Below, one piece after another: positions 46,152-56,591 of a stretch of DNA of 64,000 bases (position 1 is its first letter; each line of letters starts with the position of its first letter). Location: contig ML210190.1 in the NCBI GenBank assembly GCA_004369085.1, positions 134,055 through 198,054 of the forward strand. The letters run 5' to 3'. The notes below the pieces were generated by a model. The model was not told where the DNA came from, made no database searches, and saw only the letters and a program-made list of their open reading frames with translations. The DNA comes from Coprinopsis marcescibilis (taxonomy: Eukaryota > Basidiomycota > Agaricomycetes > Agaricales > Psathyrellaceae). The position numbers and the translations under genes are program-made.

Positions 46152-48337
46152 ATGGCCGACCAGAAATTATCGACAGCCATGGTGGACTCATCCAGTATCG
46201 AGTCAGACGCTAAGGTCGATGCTTCGAATGAACCAACCCCGGCGCAGCTAGCACTGGAAATCAGTGCGAGGCGCAAGATTGACCTCGTCCTAATCCCAAC
46301 GGTGACGATGTTCTATCTGCTGTCGTTTTTGGTAAGTGTAGCTATTATTGGGATATATGTTGTTCAAAGCTGATCAACATGACAGGACCGTACTAATATC
46401 GGTATGATGCGAACTTGAACGAAACGGATCTGTGTGTCGCTAACGTTGAAACGTAAAGGAAATGCACGAGTGGCCGGAATGCAGAGGGATCTTAAATTAA
46501 TCGACCATGAATATCAGGTCGCAATTACAGTCCTATACGTGTACGCCGGTCTCCAGTCTTCCTGTCTTCTCGCCCATTCTGATTAAAACCCCCCGTGCAG
46601 ACCTTACATCTTAACGGAGTTGCCTGCCAATCTCCTGCTAAAGAAGATTGGACCGCACATCTTGTTGCCAACCATCTTGGTCCTTTGGGGAGTTGTCGTC
46701 ATCGCACATGGTACGCTAGGATTTAGGCTACATTCCCTGCATCGCGCTGACAGCTCCTTAGGATTCGTTACCAACTACGCTGGATTGATTGCTCTTAGGG
46801 TTGTTTTGGGTGCCCTAGAAGGGCCCATGTTCCCAGGAATTGTACTTTATTTGTCCGGATTCTATACGCGAAAGGATCTATCCCTGCGGTACGTCGTTTT
46901 CCTTTTCACCCCCGTGACCTACGCTCAATCATTGCCCTTAGAATTGCGTACTTCTTTTCAGCAGCATCTGTAAGTCGCCCCGTTTCAGCCCTTCTCTATA
47001 CCAGGGTTAAACCTCCCCGGTAGCTCTCTGGAGCATTTTCAGGTCTGCTTGCCGCTGCCATTTCTGGAATGGAGGGAGTAGGGGGTAAAAAGGGCTGGGA
47101 ATGGATTTTCATCCTTGTAAGTAACCCGGCTCCTTGGATATCCACGCGTCAAACTCACAGACCATCGCAGGAAGGTCTTTTTACCACACTGTTTGGCCTC
47201 GTTTCGTTCTGGCTCGTCCCGCAGACAACGGAGGGAGTCAGAATGCTCAGTCGAGGAGAGAAGGAGTATGTCACAAACACCTTATATCCTCGGCTTCGTG
47301 CTAAATCTACGTCATACAGTGCTACCACTCGTCGACTTGAGCGCGACAGACCATTCTTGCTCATGGACGAAAAGTTCAGACCCGCAGAGATTTGGAATGC
47401 CCTTACATCCGTTCACGTATTCCTTATCTTCGTGCTGTTTTTCCTCGGCGGAAGCATCTTCTTCGCATTCGCCCTGTTCCTCCCGTCTATCATCAGACAG
47501 ATGCAGTTCAGCCCACTCGAGAGTCAGTTGCTGAGCGTCGGTCCGTTTGCCGCCGCTTTCTTCGGTCAGTCTCTGCGTTTTCTCGCTTTCGACAACTCCC
47601 TGACAGGCCTATCACAGTGAGTTTATTCGTGGCTTGGTTCTCCGATAAGTACAACAGCCGTGGAGTGCCAACCATGGTCCTCTGCTCCATGCTTACAGTT
47701 GGATGGGGAATGTTCTACGGTACGCACACCGCACCAGTCATTTGACTATAACTTCACAAGTACTTAATCACATTCTGTCACAGCTGCCCCAAACACCTGG
47801 GTCGCTTACGGCTCGTTCTTCCTTATGGTTCCTGGCGTCTATGCATCGTCTCCGATTGCCTCTGCTTGGCTAGCCAACAACTCTGAGCCATACTTCCGGA
47901 GAGCTAGCAGCATCGCTCTTGCATTCATGGCCACCAATGCTGTGAGTGTCGATCCGACCCAAGGGTCCTGTACATCTCTCCCATGACTGTCATACTGACT
48001 TCCGGGTTTAGGGTGGAATTCTCAGTACCTGGCGTTTCCCCACCAGCGAAGGTCCGAGATTCCAAAAGACAACAATCATGAACACGATATTGTAAGGCAC
48101 ACATATCCTCTCACGAACACCTTTGTCACTGACGTTATCTCTCTACCTTTTAGCTCCTTCATCATGGTGATGTGCGCTGTGTCCAACATCTTCCTGTTGA
48201 AGTGGCTGCAAAAGCGAAAGGAGCAGAACCGTGATAAGCTCTTGGAGCCTTTCCTCGCAGATAAGGAACATGATGGTGGGAAGAAGGCGTGGCTGGTGTT
48301 GGGAGATAGGCATCCAGACTTCAAGTACACGCTCTAA
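46152..48337 (+). CDS. MFS permease, Dal5/allantoate-type anion:cation symporter
   Basis: ATG at 46152 (MADQKLSTAMVDSS); stop 48335-48337; about nine introns. The N-terminal tail is followed by KIDLVLIPTVTMFYLLSFL, then, after introns, DRTNIGNARVAGMQRDL, a hallmark of the fungal allantoate permease/ACS group of MFS carriers. Further landmarks are YILTELPANLLLKKIGP, ALRVVLGALEGPMFPGIVLY, YLSGFYTRKDLSLR, a central loop with VPQTTEGVRMLSRGEK, and in the second half WVAYGSFFLMVPGVYASSPI and RASSIALAFMATNAGGILST. The C-terminus is charged and ends DRHPDFKYTL. About twelve helices are expected in the plasma membrane. Relatives carry allantoate, nicotinate, pantothenate, biotin or other organic anions; the substrate cannot be told here. 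Confidence 0.9.
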
Positions 48338-49790
48338 TAGTGCCTCCGCGGATTTTATTTCACATCCTCCTATTCGAACCTGCAACTTACGCGACTCTTT
48401 CTGTATAATAGTGGTACCGGCTCACAGGCATGGGTATGTACATGGGTGGTAATAATATAAAAGATTGTTTAATCCTTCTCACCTCTCATCCGGTCCTCCT
48501 TTGCCGGTCTACTGGCCTCTGCTGGGATCTCCCCTGTGCATTTCGGATAGTCCATAGGTACACCCCTTGTGACACAAGTTTGAAGCCTGTCTCGGACTTA
48601 TGGTGGGTGCCATTGCCATTACGTGACCACTTGCAGCAGCTTCGTGAACGGAAGATTGCAACGCATTCACTCATATACATGTCACATCTGTCAAACTGCG
48701 AGTGTTGAAAATTGCTGTGTAGCAGTCTGCGAGCTCCGGCGGCAACGCGGGCGAGGGGGATTGTAAATAGTGAATGAGTGGGAAGAAATAGCCGGTAAGG
48801 TATGAAGTATGAAGCTCGAAGATCAGGCGTTGATATCGCTGTGACATGTCAACGCAGGAAAATGTACGTACTTGGTTTACGCAGATGGTTTTGGTAGTTC
48901 CTTTCATTCCTTCTGTTATTACCTTCCAATCCATTCCGGAGGTCTGGATACACACGAACATGACGAAATCCCTTGCACTCTCCGTGCCTGACTGCTTCAA
49001 GAAGACAAGTTTGGACTCTGACTAGACGAGGCCAAATCGAGGAGTTTCAGGGGCTTGTGTACGCGAGTGTGGTGTCATTGGGCGCTTATTGTTGGACCCT
49101 AACTTTCAACAATCGGCTCCACATACCGATCAGCGCGCAAGGTGGGTCTGGGAGAAGTATACCAGTATCAGGGATTCTCGCTCAATTGCGTAAGTAGCAG
49201 CGGGCTATTGCCTTTCGTTTGTCGGATGCAATGTTGACCAGCGTGCTCAGAAGTTGTGGGCCGCGATGGTTGCAACCGCCTTCTGAGCCCATATAAGGCT
49301 AACGGACAATCGAGAAGGGCGCGAAGGCGTTGGATTGAAGCTTCGTAGACGCTTCTTTACACTTCTTGGGGTTTGTTGTACCTTCCGCTTTGTTGAGATG
49401 GAAGCCGAGTATCATCCGAGCAATCTTAAGTTCTTTAAGATATGACGGCGAAAGCGCGCCATGTCCCTATACGAGCGACATGAGCAGAAGGAGGTTTGCT
49501 TTGGGGATCTGGAGGTGACATAGAGACAATTGACGACTCAGGTCAGAACGCAAATGGAAACTAGTAGTCGGCAGGAACTAGCGACCGTGTCGATAAGGAT
49601 TTGTGGCTTAGGTTGATCGCCTTGCAACAAATTTGGAGCCCAAAGAAGAAAGAGAAACTATTTCAAAGCCTGCATAAACCTTTGGCGAAGTACAGAAATA
49701 CCTCAGTCGCCACTGTGCTACACATCCCATTTATATCCTTCCGACAAACCCCACCGTGAGGCGATCCCGTTCGGCCGTTTTGGACATGGT
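48338..49790. other. Intergenic, no gene seen
   Basis: About 1.45 kb between convergent genes. Short open frames on both strands show no recognisable product. Confidence 0.5.
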
Positions 49791-50730
49791 CTAATTCGTA
49801 CACTGATACCGAGTTTCTGGGTCAAATATCATGATCTCTTCAAGTGACGAGGTGACGTTTTGAGGTGAACGTTGGTCACCTTGATCCCATATCAAAGTAT
49901 CAGCGGGGACCAGCTCGAAGGCCAGGAGATCGTCTGGCTGGAGCCGATAATTTCTGAAGCTATTGGGTATTTGATCCTGATTTGCTTGAGAATGTGCAGG
50001 GCGGCATGGTAGGACCTGATTTATTGCCATCGGGAGCTCGCACTGCGACCTGTGGAAACTGCATGAGATAGTGAAGGAACAAAAAGTGCTGATTGTACGG
50101 TACTTGAGCAGTCGGAGAGCAAGAGCTAGCGAGTCCTTTACAAAGTGTGTCGCGATTCGTATAGAATTGTCAGGACCAATTCCTCTGGAAGTGAAAATGA
50201 CAACCGTCCTTCCTGCGACTCGCGAGAGTTCAATGAAGCCTGCAAGCTCCAAGCCCTTCGTTTTGGCTCCAACATTCACACATAGGTATTAGGGCCATGG
50301 TTATCTCAAGGGAATAATCGATGAATTACCAACGACCAGGATAGCAGCGCTCGTCGGCTATCTCCGAGATCTGCAGCTTGGCGAGATCATGGCGCACGGG
50401 CCACAAACCTGTTGCAGTGCTACTAAGTACCACTGCCAGAGATTCTGGAATCTGTAACATATACTTATAACACTCGCTGATATACTCCCTAGGATGGTGG
50501 AAGGAAACGGCATACGTATACACACCGCCAAAGCCGCAATTAGTACTCATAAGAGCCTGTGGCCGAAAGGCAGGCGTAATTAATCGTCCTCTCGAAAGCA
50601 TCAAGATCACAAGCCAAGGAATTCCCACTGCGACGAGCAAGAATGCCGATCGAAAAAAAGATGAACGAGGAGAAAAATAAGGTGTCCCAAGCCCACGAAG
50701 GCATGTCTCATAGAAGTGACAAAGCGACAT
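49791..50730 (-). CDS. Hypothetical protein abutting the TMEM16 stop codon
   Basis: Two minus-strand frames, 50326-50730 (134 codons) and 49791-50279 (162 codons), probably form one unit. The first begins MSLCHFYETCLRGLG with its ATG directly after the TAA of the TMEM16 gene and in the same frame. It holds a hydrophobic segment AFLLVAVGIPWLVILM and then SFHHPREYISECYKYMLQIP. The second includes LELAGFIELSRVAGRTVVIF and LALALRLLKYRT. A weak GTCGTT donor near 50339 and an acceptor near 50257 would join them in phase; no strong donor was found. No family is recognised. It may be an unknown membrane protein, a decayed gene, or 3' sequence of TMEM16 transcripts. Confidence 0.4.
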
Positions 50731-53240
50731 TTAAACCTCTTTAGCGATCCTTTGGATCTCCTCTACGCCCTCATCATGATCCCAAAACTCCTCCGGCACC
50801 CTCCTTTCATCTTTTGTAGAAATCTTCTTCCCCAGGGGACCATCATCTTCGTCCTCAAGAGTAACACCGACACCCTTCAAGAAGCGCTCCTTCATCACCT
50901 TCTCCTCATGCTCCTTCTCAACAACCTCCTGACTGCCCTTCCAATACACCTTCTCCACGATATGTCTTGTCAACGCGCGGACCAGAATATACGCATGCGA
51001 GGCAACGAGTGCCACAAGTGCCGCCTTGATCAGCAATTCCTTTGTCGCCCCAATCGTAGCCGAATTGGCACTCCCGTCGATACCCCATGCCTTGAGGCCT
51101 GTGGCTGATGAATCTATGCCGCCGCCGCCAGCCGCTGCAACAAGGTGCTCAGAGACAGCAGCAAGAACAGTTTCATTGTCTGCTGCTGTCTTTTCGTCGA
51201 TGTTCGTGGTATTAAGGAGGGCGGTTTTGGTCACGGAGGAGACGAGAGAGGGGGAGAACAGGTAGACCAGAGCTGAGTTGGTGATTGCGCTTAACCATGT
51301 CAGGAACGTCAACGCGTCGAGCCATGGGCCAATGGTATCGGTCCTGACGGGAATGGGGCGCCTATGGTGTACGGAGATTTTGAAGGCGTCTGATCGCAGT
51401 TCAAAGATATTGTTGATAAGTGCCATTACTGTAATGTATGTGTTAAATGTGGTTCGTTGACAGCGGATAAAAATCATACCTCCAGCAAGCGGCCAGATCG
51501 TGGACCAGAGTGCAACATAACCGAATTGTACAACCATCTCGTTGTAGTCGGCGAATAGATCGTATTCAGGTAGCATTGCCTCGCTTCGTACCCTCTCCAA
51601 ATACGCTCGTTCTTCCAAACCGCCCTTCTCCTTCTCGTCCTCAAATACCACCTTCTTCTTCAACGTGTCCCCATTGTTTTTCCCATTGCCCTTTTTCATA
51701 AACGAGTTCACAGCCCGCAGGACGTAAGGCAATCCAATCTCGTTGAACGTGTTGATAACCTGGTTCGTCACCGTAAAAGCGAACATCTGGTCCCTCAATC
51801 TTGCCGGATTTAGCTTCTTCCTCGCGTTCATCACATCCATATCCCACAACCCTCCTTTCAGTCCTGGAACTGCAGCCTTGAGGGTTCCGTTTGTAATTGC
51901 ACCGTTGTCCATGCCCACTGCAGCAGCGGTCCCATTCAACGCGTTCTTGATGAACGCCTTGAAACCACTCCCACTCCCACTCGAGTCAAAGAGGACCCTC
52001 TGCACCATATGCATCACGCCTTCCCCGAACGGCACGTAGACAAAGGCAGATAGTGCTAGGCCAGAATAGGCAACAAGGGCACCCAATGCGAAGATCTTGA
52101 GGGTCAAGGAGAAGGTGTAGGTGGATTGGTGGGCGTGATTTTCCCATTTGGTGAGCCGAACGGCGAGCGCGTGGTAGATGGCCAGGAAACGTGGTACGAG
52201 GATGATGAAGACGATAGTGGGCGAGAAGCCGATTAGTCGCTGACCGGGGCCTTGATAGAGGTGGGTGATGAATGCTTCAAAGACGAATATGCCAGTGACG
52301 ATAGCGAACAGGGCAGCTCCAAAGGCGAGAATGACGGGAAGGGTGAGGAGAATTCGAAGCTCCCGGTTCCACCACGCGATACCAGGCTTGTACTGGGCTC
52401 TGCGCTTTTCGACGCGAAAGGAATTTCGAGTGCCGAATTTGAGAGAGAGAATCCTTTCGTGTACACGCCACCATTCCACAAAGATGGTTGCCCAGAGTGC
52501 AACGATAATGGAATATATGGGTGAATACGGAGGAAGGAAGTAATGAGCGACTGCTCCGAGGATTGCTGGTACGATGAGAAAACTCGTATACGAAGATAAG
52601 AATGAGAAATAAATTGCCACAGCGTCACCAAACTAATTCCCGTTATGTGAGCCTTTGGAATCTCCACAAGGAGAGATAACGCACCTGCTGTCGAATCTTT
52701 TCAAGATGAATCGATGCCATGTTACTTGGTTTCCAAGCTTTGACCCAGACTTCATTGAATTGGCGGTCTTGCAACGGGAAAATTGATTCTACAAGATCCC
52801 ATTCCGGTGTATCAGGGGATATTCCGAGACCACCATCACTCGAGGTTGACGCGATGTAGGAGTGCACAATGCGAATGCGGTCCGCGGGAGAGAGCGGTTG
52901 GACGCTGCTGCCAGATGCCACTGGTGTAAATGGCAAGCCAGAGAGGAAGTCGGAGCGTCTATCGACTGTGTTAGATGGAAAACTGAGAATGCAGACCAAA
53001 CTCTGACCTTTCCCGCTTGATTAGATTGTCCAACAGCTGCACGGGACAACAAACAAACACCAAAATGTGACCCAGCGATTCACCCCTTCGTCCTACGGCG
53101 TTGAGCCCTGCCTTGGTGAGAGTTTCTATGAGTCGATTGTATTGTCTCTCTGCCTTCCTTGCCTCCTCCCTTGTCTGCTGTTTTGAAGGCGACTTGCCGA
53201 CCCGAAAGTCGATGACAAGATCCACGTTTGGCGAGAACAT
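50731..53240 (-). CDS. TMEM16/anoctamin family membrane protein (Ist2-like)
   Basis: Three exons join in phase: 53240-53008, 52958-52685, 52632-50731 (2409 nt, 802 residues), starting MFSPNVDLVIDFRV. The N-terminal cytosolic domain includes SLGHILVFVCCPVQLLDNLI. The membrane part has the anoctamin signature pieces: QQFGDAVAIYFSFLSSYTSF, WATIFVEWWRVHERILSLKF, RFLAIYHALAVRLTKWENH, FTVTNQVINTFNEIGLPYV, DLFADYNEMVVQFGYVALW, IWPLAGGMIFI and ELRSDAFKISVHHRRPIP. About ten helices are expected. Fungal members act as lipid scramblases or as ER-plasma-membrane tethers (yeast Ist2). The acidic calcium-binding residues fall in the segments NEMVVQFGY and ELRSDAFKI as in known scramblases, but function was not tested. 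The C-terminus is charged and lacks the long polybasic tail of yeast Ist2. Confidence 0.92.
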
Positions 53241-54558
53241 GAGCGGCGAGGATTCCGGCCACGGGAGAAAGTCCAAGGTAATGAGACTCGTCCAACGAGC
53301 TCGAAGCTCTGGGATTCGTGGAAGCAGCGTGTTCAATATGTGAGAGAAATGACGACACGAACCTTCACGTTCGACGTCAGCGACCAAAAGACCAACCCCA
53401 ATCAGGCAGAGGAATGTTTCCGGCAATCAGTGGGCTGTGTCGGACGCTGTTTGCCGATGCTTTACAGCAGTACAGGACTCTGGAAGCCTCTAGGATTTTA
53501 TTGGACCAGTACCAATTGCAAGTCTTGTCTTGAAACACACAGAATCAAGTCAAAATGATGTGGCACACATTGCAGGATGAAGTGGTTCGAAGGCAAGGAA
53601 ATCCGCAAGCTGCTGCAGAAGGAAATATCTCAGATTCAATCTCCGAAACTATTGGTCGAACGTTCCAGGGATGCTCCGGGGTTGTGCCCAAAACCAACGC
53701 CCACACTGATAACTAAAGGAGGCCATACAGCAACCATTGTACTCAATGACAACGAGGAAACGGCATGACGATATAGACGAAGGAGATGTTACCTTGACAT
53801 GGGGTCCACCCTTCTCAGTGAGCGTTGCAATTTGTCTAGTAATTCCTTACATGCTTAGTACCTACTGCGAAACTTTCTGTAGGGTCAACTCCATCTCTCT
53901 TTGAGTTTCGGTTCGGGCAAATTGATTCGGAGGTCCCGGGAGTACCACGCACAGGCCATCACTTCAAGGAGGTTTCGTTGTTGGACTGGCCAATGACGCG
54001 CACCTATCGGGTCGATGACATCCGAGAATGAGAACAACACATCACTCCTCTGTCCAATAGTAATCCAAGCCACTGCAACAGTTTGATTGTGGTCCCCAAG
54101 GAAAGGGATATTCCGCAGTTGTTACATTGAAAACGATCTTGAACTTGGCACTCTCTCGCGCGCTGATTGGGTGCCATGACATGGTGAGGTGAGCCATCAT
54201 TGATTCTAGCATGCAAATGTATTGATAAAATCCCTACAGCTCAGCTGTTGGCGAACGACTCCGAATATTCTGTCAATTAGCATAGCGACAATGATGATGG
54301 TGCATTGGGGAGGCCCTCTTTGCTGTGTTGTTCCGTTTTCCGACTAACATATGGGAACAGCTTGGCTTATCACAACGCCATATAAGGTGGGTTCGACTGA
54401 GAGTTGGACTCAATCTGCCTTTCTTCGCCTTCTCATCAGCTGATCCCCCTTTCTGCTTCTTTCTTTTTGATACATTGAGAGCGCTAGTCCGCCCTCATAC
54501 CAGTCCTTCGTTCATACCCTCCTTTAATCTTGTTCCCCAGATCCTCAGCATATTCACG
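53241..54558. other. Divergent promoter region
   Basis: These 1.3 kb separate TMEM16 (minus) and the carbonic anhydrase gene (plus). A longer upstream reading on the minus strand to 53426 exists but its codons do not resemble the TMEM16 family, so the ATG at 53240 was preferred. Nothing else was seen. Confidence 0.5.
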
Positions 54559-55764
54559 ATGGTTTCTTTCCGCTTCTCTTCTTTGTTTGTTATGGTCACG
54601 GCCTCACTCACCCTGGCCCACTCGTTCCACGACGTTGACTCACTCTTCCCTCGTCAAAGCGAGAGTGCAGTCGGTCCTGAACTTCAAGTTTTGGCCGAAG
54701 GAAACAAGATTTTCCGCCAATCCACCGACCCTGAGCTGCTAAAAAAGCTCACTTTTGAGGGACAGAGTACGTCGCTCCCTTCTCTCTTTTATTTCGATCT
54801 AACAGTCGTTTTGTTTCAGCCCCGTCATTCATGTACTTTGGTTGTGTCGATAGCCGAGTCAATGATGGAACGATCTTCAACGCCAAGCCCGGAACACTCT
54901 TCACTGAAAGAAACATTGCCAACCAATTCCATTCCAGTGACACCAATGCGTACGGCTGTCTCTTAATATTCTTCGTATTTTTGCTAACAAACGCATTTTC
55001 CCTCCAGTGAGGCTACACTGGCATTCTCTGTTGCGGTATTAGGCGTTCGCCATGTCGTCGTGATGGGCCACTACGGCTGTGGAGGTATCGGAGCAGCCAT
55101 CGCGTCCCGGCCTCTGGGCAACATCGACGCTGCAGGCGGTGCTATCCAAAGCTGGATTGAACCCATCCGTGAACTCTTCGAGTCCTCGACCAGGTTAGCC
55201 AATTCCATAAAAAATAACTCAGGCATCGAGCTCACAGTACCAATTAAGACCTGAGATCGTCGAGCTTCGCGAGTCGATCAAGGGACGAACCGACGTTCCG
55301 TTCCCAGATGTTCGAGAACGTAGGTCTACCCATGTTACCCGTGTCGATCATCCCGGCTAACTCCGGAGTTCTAGCTGGCTATCGTGCTCTTGTTGAAGAG
55401 AACATTAAACAGAACGTTGTTCGTGTAGCCCGAAGCAACATCATCGTGAACGTAAGCACTTGTACCCTTCATCCCTTCTACATAGGCTCACGCCTACCGC
55501 CAGCACTACGCCCTTCTTGCTGAGAAGAAAGAGAACAAGAGCGATGTCTTCATCCACGGATGGGTTTACGATGTTGAGAACGGCGAAGTCAGGGATTTGG
55601 GTGTCTCCGTTGGCCCCCCTGGAAAGCCCATCCCCGCACTTCCCTGGGAGAAGGTTGCTGGCGCAGGCAAGCAGTTTGCGCACACGCATGACTCCACCAA
55701 GGAACATTGTCAAGACAAGTGCAAGTCGACGGTCGCTCACACTCTCATCAAGACCAAGTATTGA
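54559..55764 (+). CDS. Secreted beta-type carbonic anhydrase
   Basis: The start MVSFRFSSLFVMVTASLTLA is a signal peptide, ATG at 54559. The mature part begins near LQVLAEGNKIFRQST. Zinc and catalytic residues of beta carbonic anhydrases are visible: Cys, Asp and Arg in YFGCVDSRVNDGTIFNAKPG, then after introns AFSVAVLGVRHVVVMGHYGC with the His and Cys ligands and GCGGIGAAI. FTERNIANQF matches the family's RNIAN element. Later exons give ENIKQNVVRVARSNIIVN and AYRQHYALLAEKKENKSDVF and IHGWVYDVENGEVRDLG, the usual C-terminal part. The protein ends TLIKTKY. It would interconvert carbon dioxide and bicarbonate outside the plasma membrane or in the secretory route. A signal peptide is less common than cytosolic or mitochondrial location for this class. 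Confidence 0.92.
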
Positions 55765-56591
55765 TGAGGCCTTAAAACGGGTTGAGAAAAGGCTTCGACA
55801 TATTGGATGGGTCATGTGCTGTACATGAAGGTCACTGGATACCCTTACTTAAATATACCTTACAACTTTTTAATATCTTTGCTTGTAAAATCATCGCTCC
55901 TTAGGAGTCATTCTTCGTTGCAATACATGAACCAGTTTTGCCACAAGACATTTTAGCCCCTGACGCACGGACCATTATGCATTACGGCCCAAGCCGGCGG
56001 CGGAAATGGCGACCCTTTTCCGATCCTCCCTGCCATGTAAGTACCACTGGCACAACAAGCCAATGCAATGGCAGCCGCAATGAAATCTTTCCGATTGAAT
56101 GCGCTCGAAAATACCCTGTTCTCTGGACCTAGGTAAGTAAGATTCGGGATGACCGTGAATTGCTCATCGCTGACATTATCCGACATGACCATCGGATCTC
56201 CAAATCGTGTCTAGACGCCCAAAGCTGTGGCCCTTGATAGAGAAACGCCACAGCACGTTTTCTTCTCTCCCTCGATGACTTCAGCCTCCAACTTTTGAGC
56301 AACACGTTTTCTTCTCTCCCCTCGATGACTTCGGCCTCCAACTTTTGAGGAAGCTTTGAATACCTGAAACCAACAAGAGGTTCCGACGTATTACATATGT
56401 CCGAGGTACGCAGAGTACATTCCAACCAATCTGGTCTGATCTGCTCACTAGAGGCAGGTAACTGTGCTGCGGAGGGGGGTGTTGGGGAGGTTGAGGTTAA
56501 GGCTACGGCTGGGCCGATCCAAGCTTCGTAAACCAGAGGGTATGTCATGACTCATGATCAGCTCAGTTGCTGAATGAACGTTTCCTATTAG
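55765..56591. other. Region upstream of the NACHT gene, with possible small minus-strand gene
   Basis: A minus-strand frame at 56129-56548 (139 codons) and an overlapping one at 55953-56192 containing FIAAAIALACCASGTYMAG may be exons of a small unknown gene, but the join is not convincing. The stretch also contains a tandem duplication (56254-56349) and probably the unresolved first exon of the NACHT-TPR gene. Confidence 0.35.
56254..56349. repeat. 46/47-bp tandem duplication
   Basis: Unit 1 at 56254-56299 and unit 2 at 56303-56349 are nearly identical: both start CACGTTTTCTTCTCTCC and end CCAACTTTTGAG. They differ by one extra C and one A/G change and are separated by 3 bp. The length change would shift any frame that reads through both. 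Confidence 0.85.

Noticed and set aside
55308..55460. Possible break in the carbonic anhydrase gene
   Set aside because: The apparent frame changes fit short introns between NIIVN and AYRQHYALL; all zinc ligands are intact.
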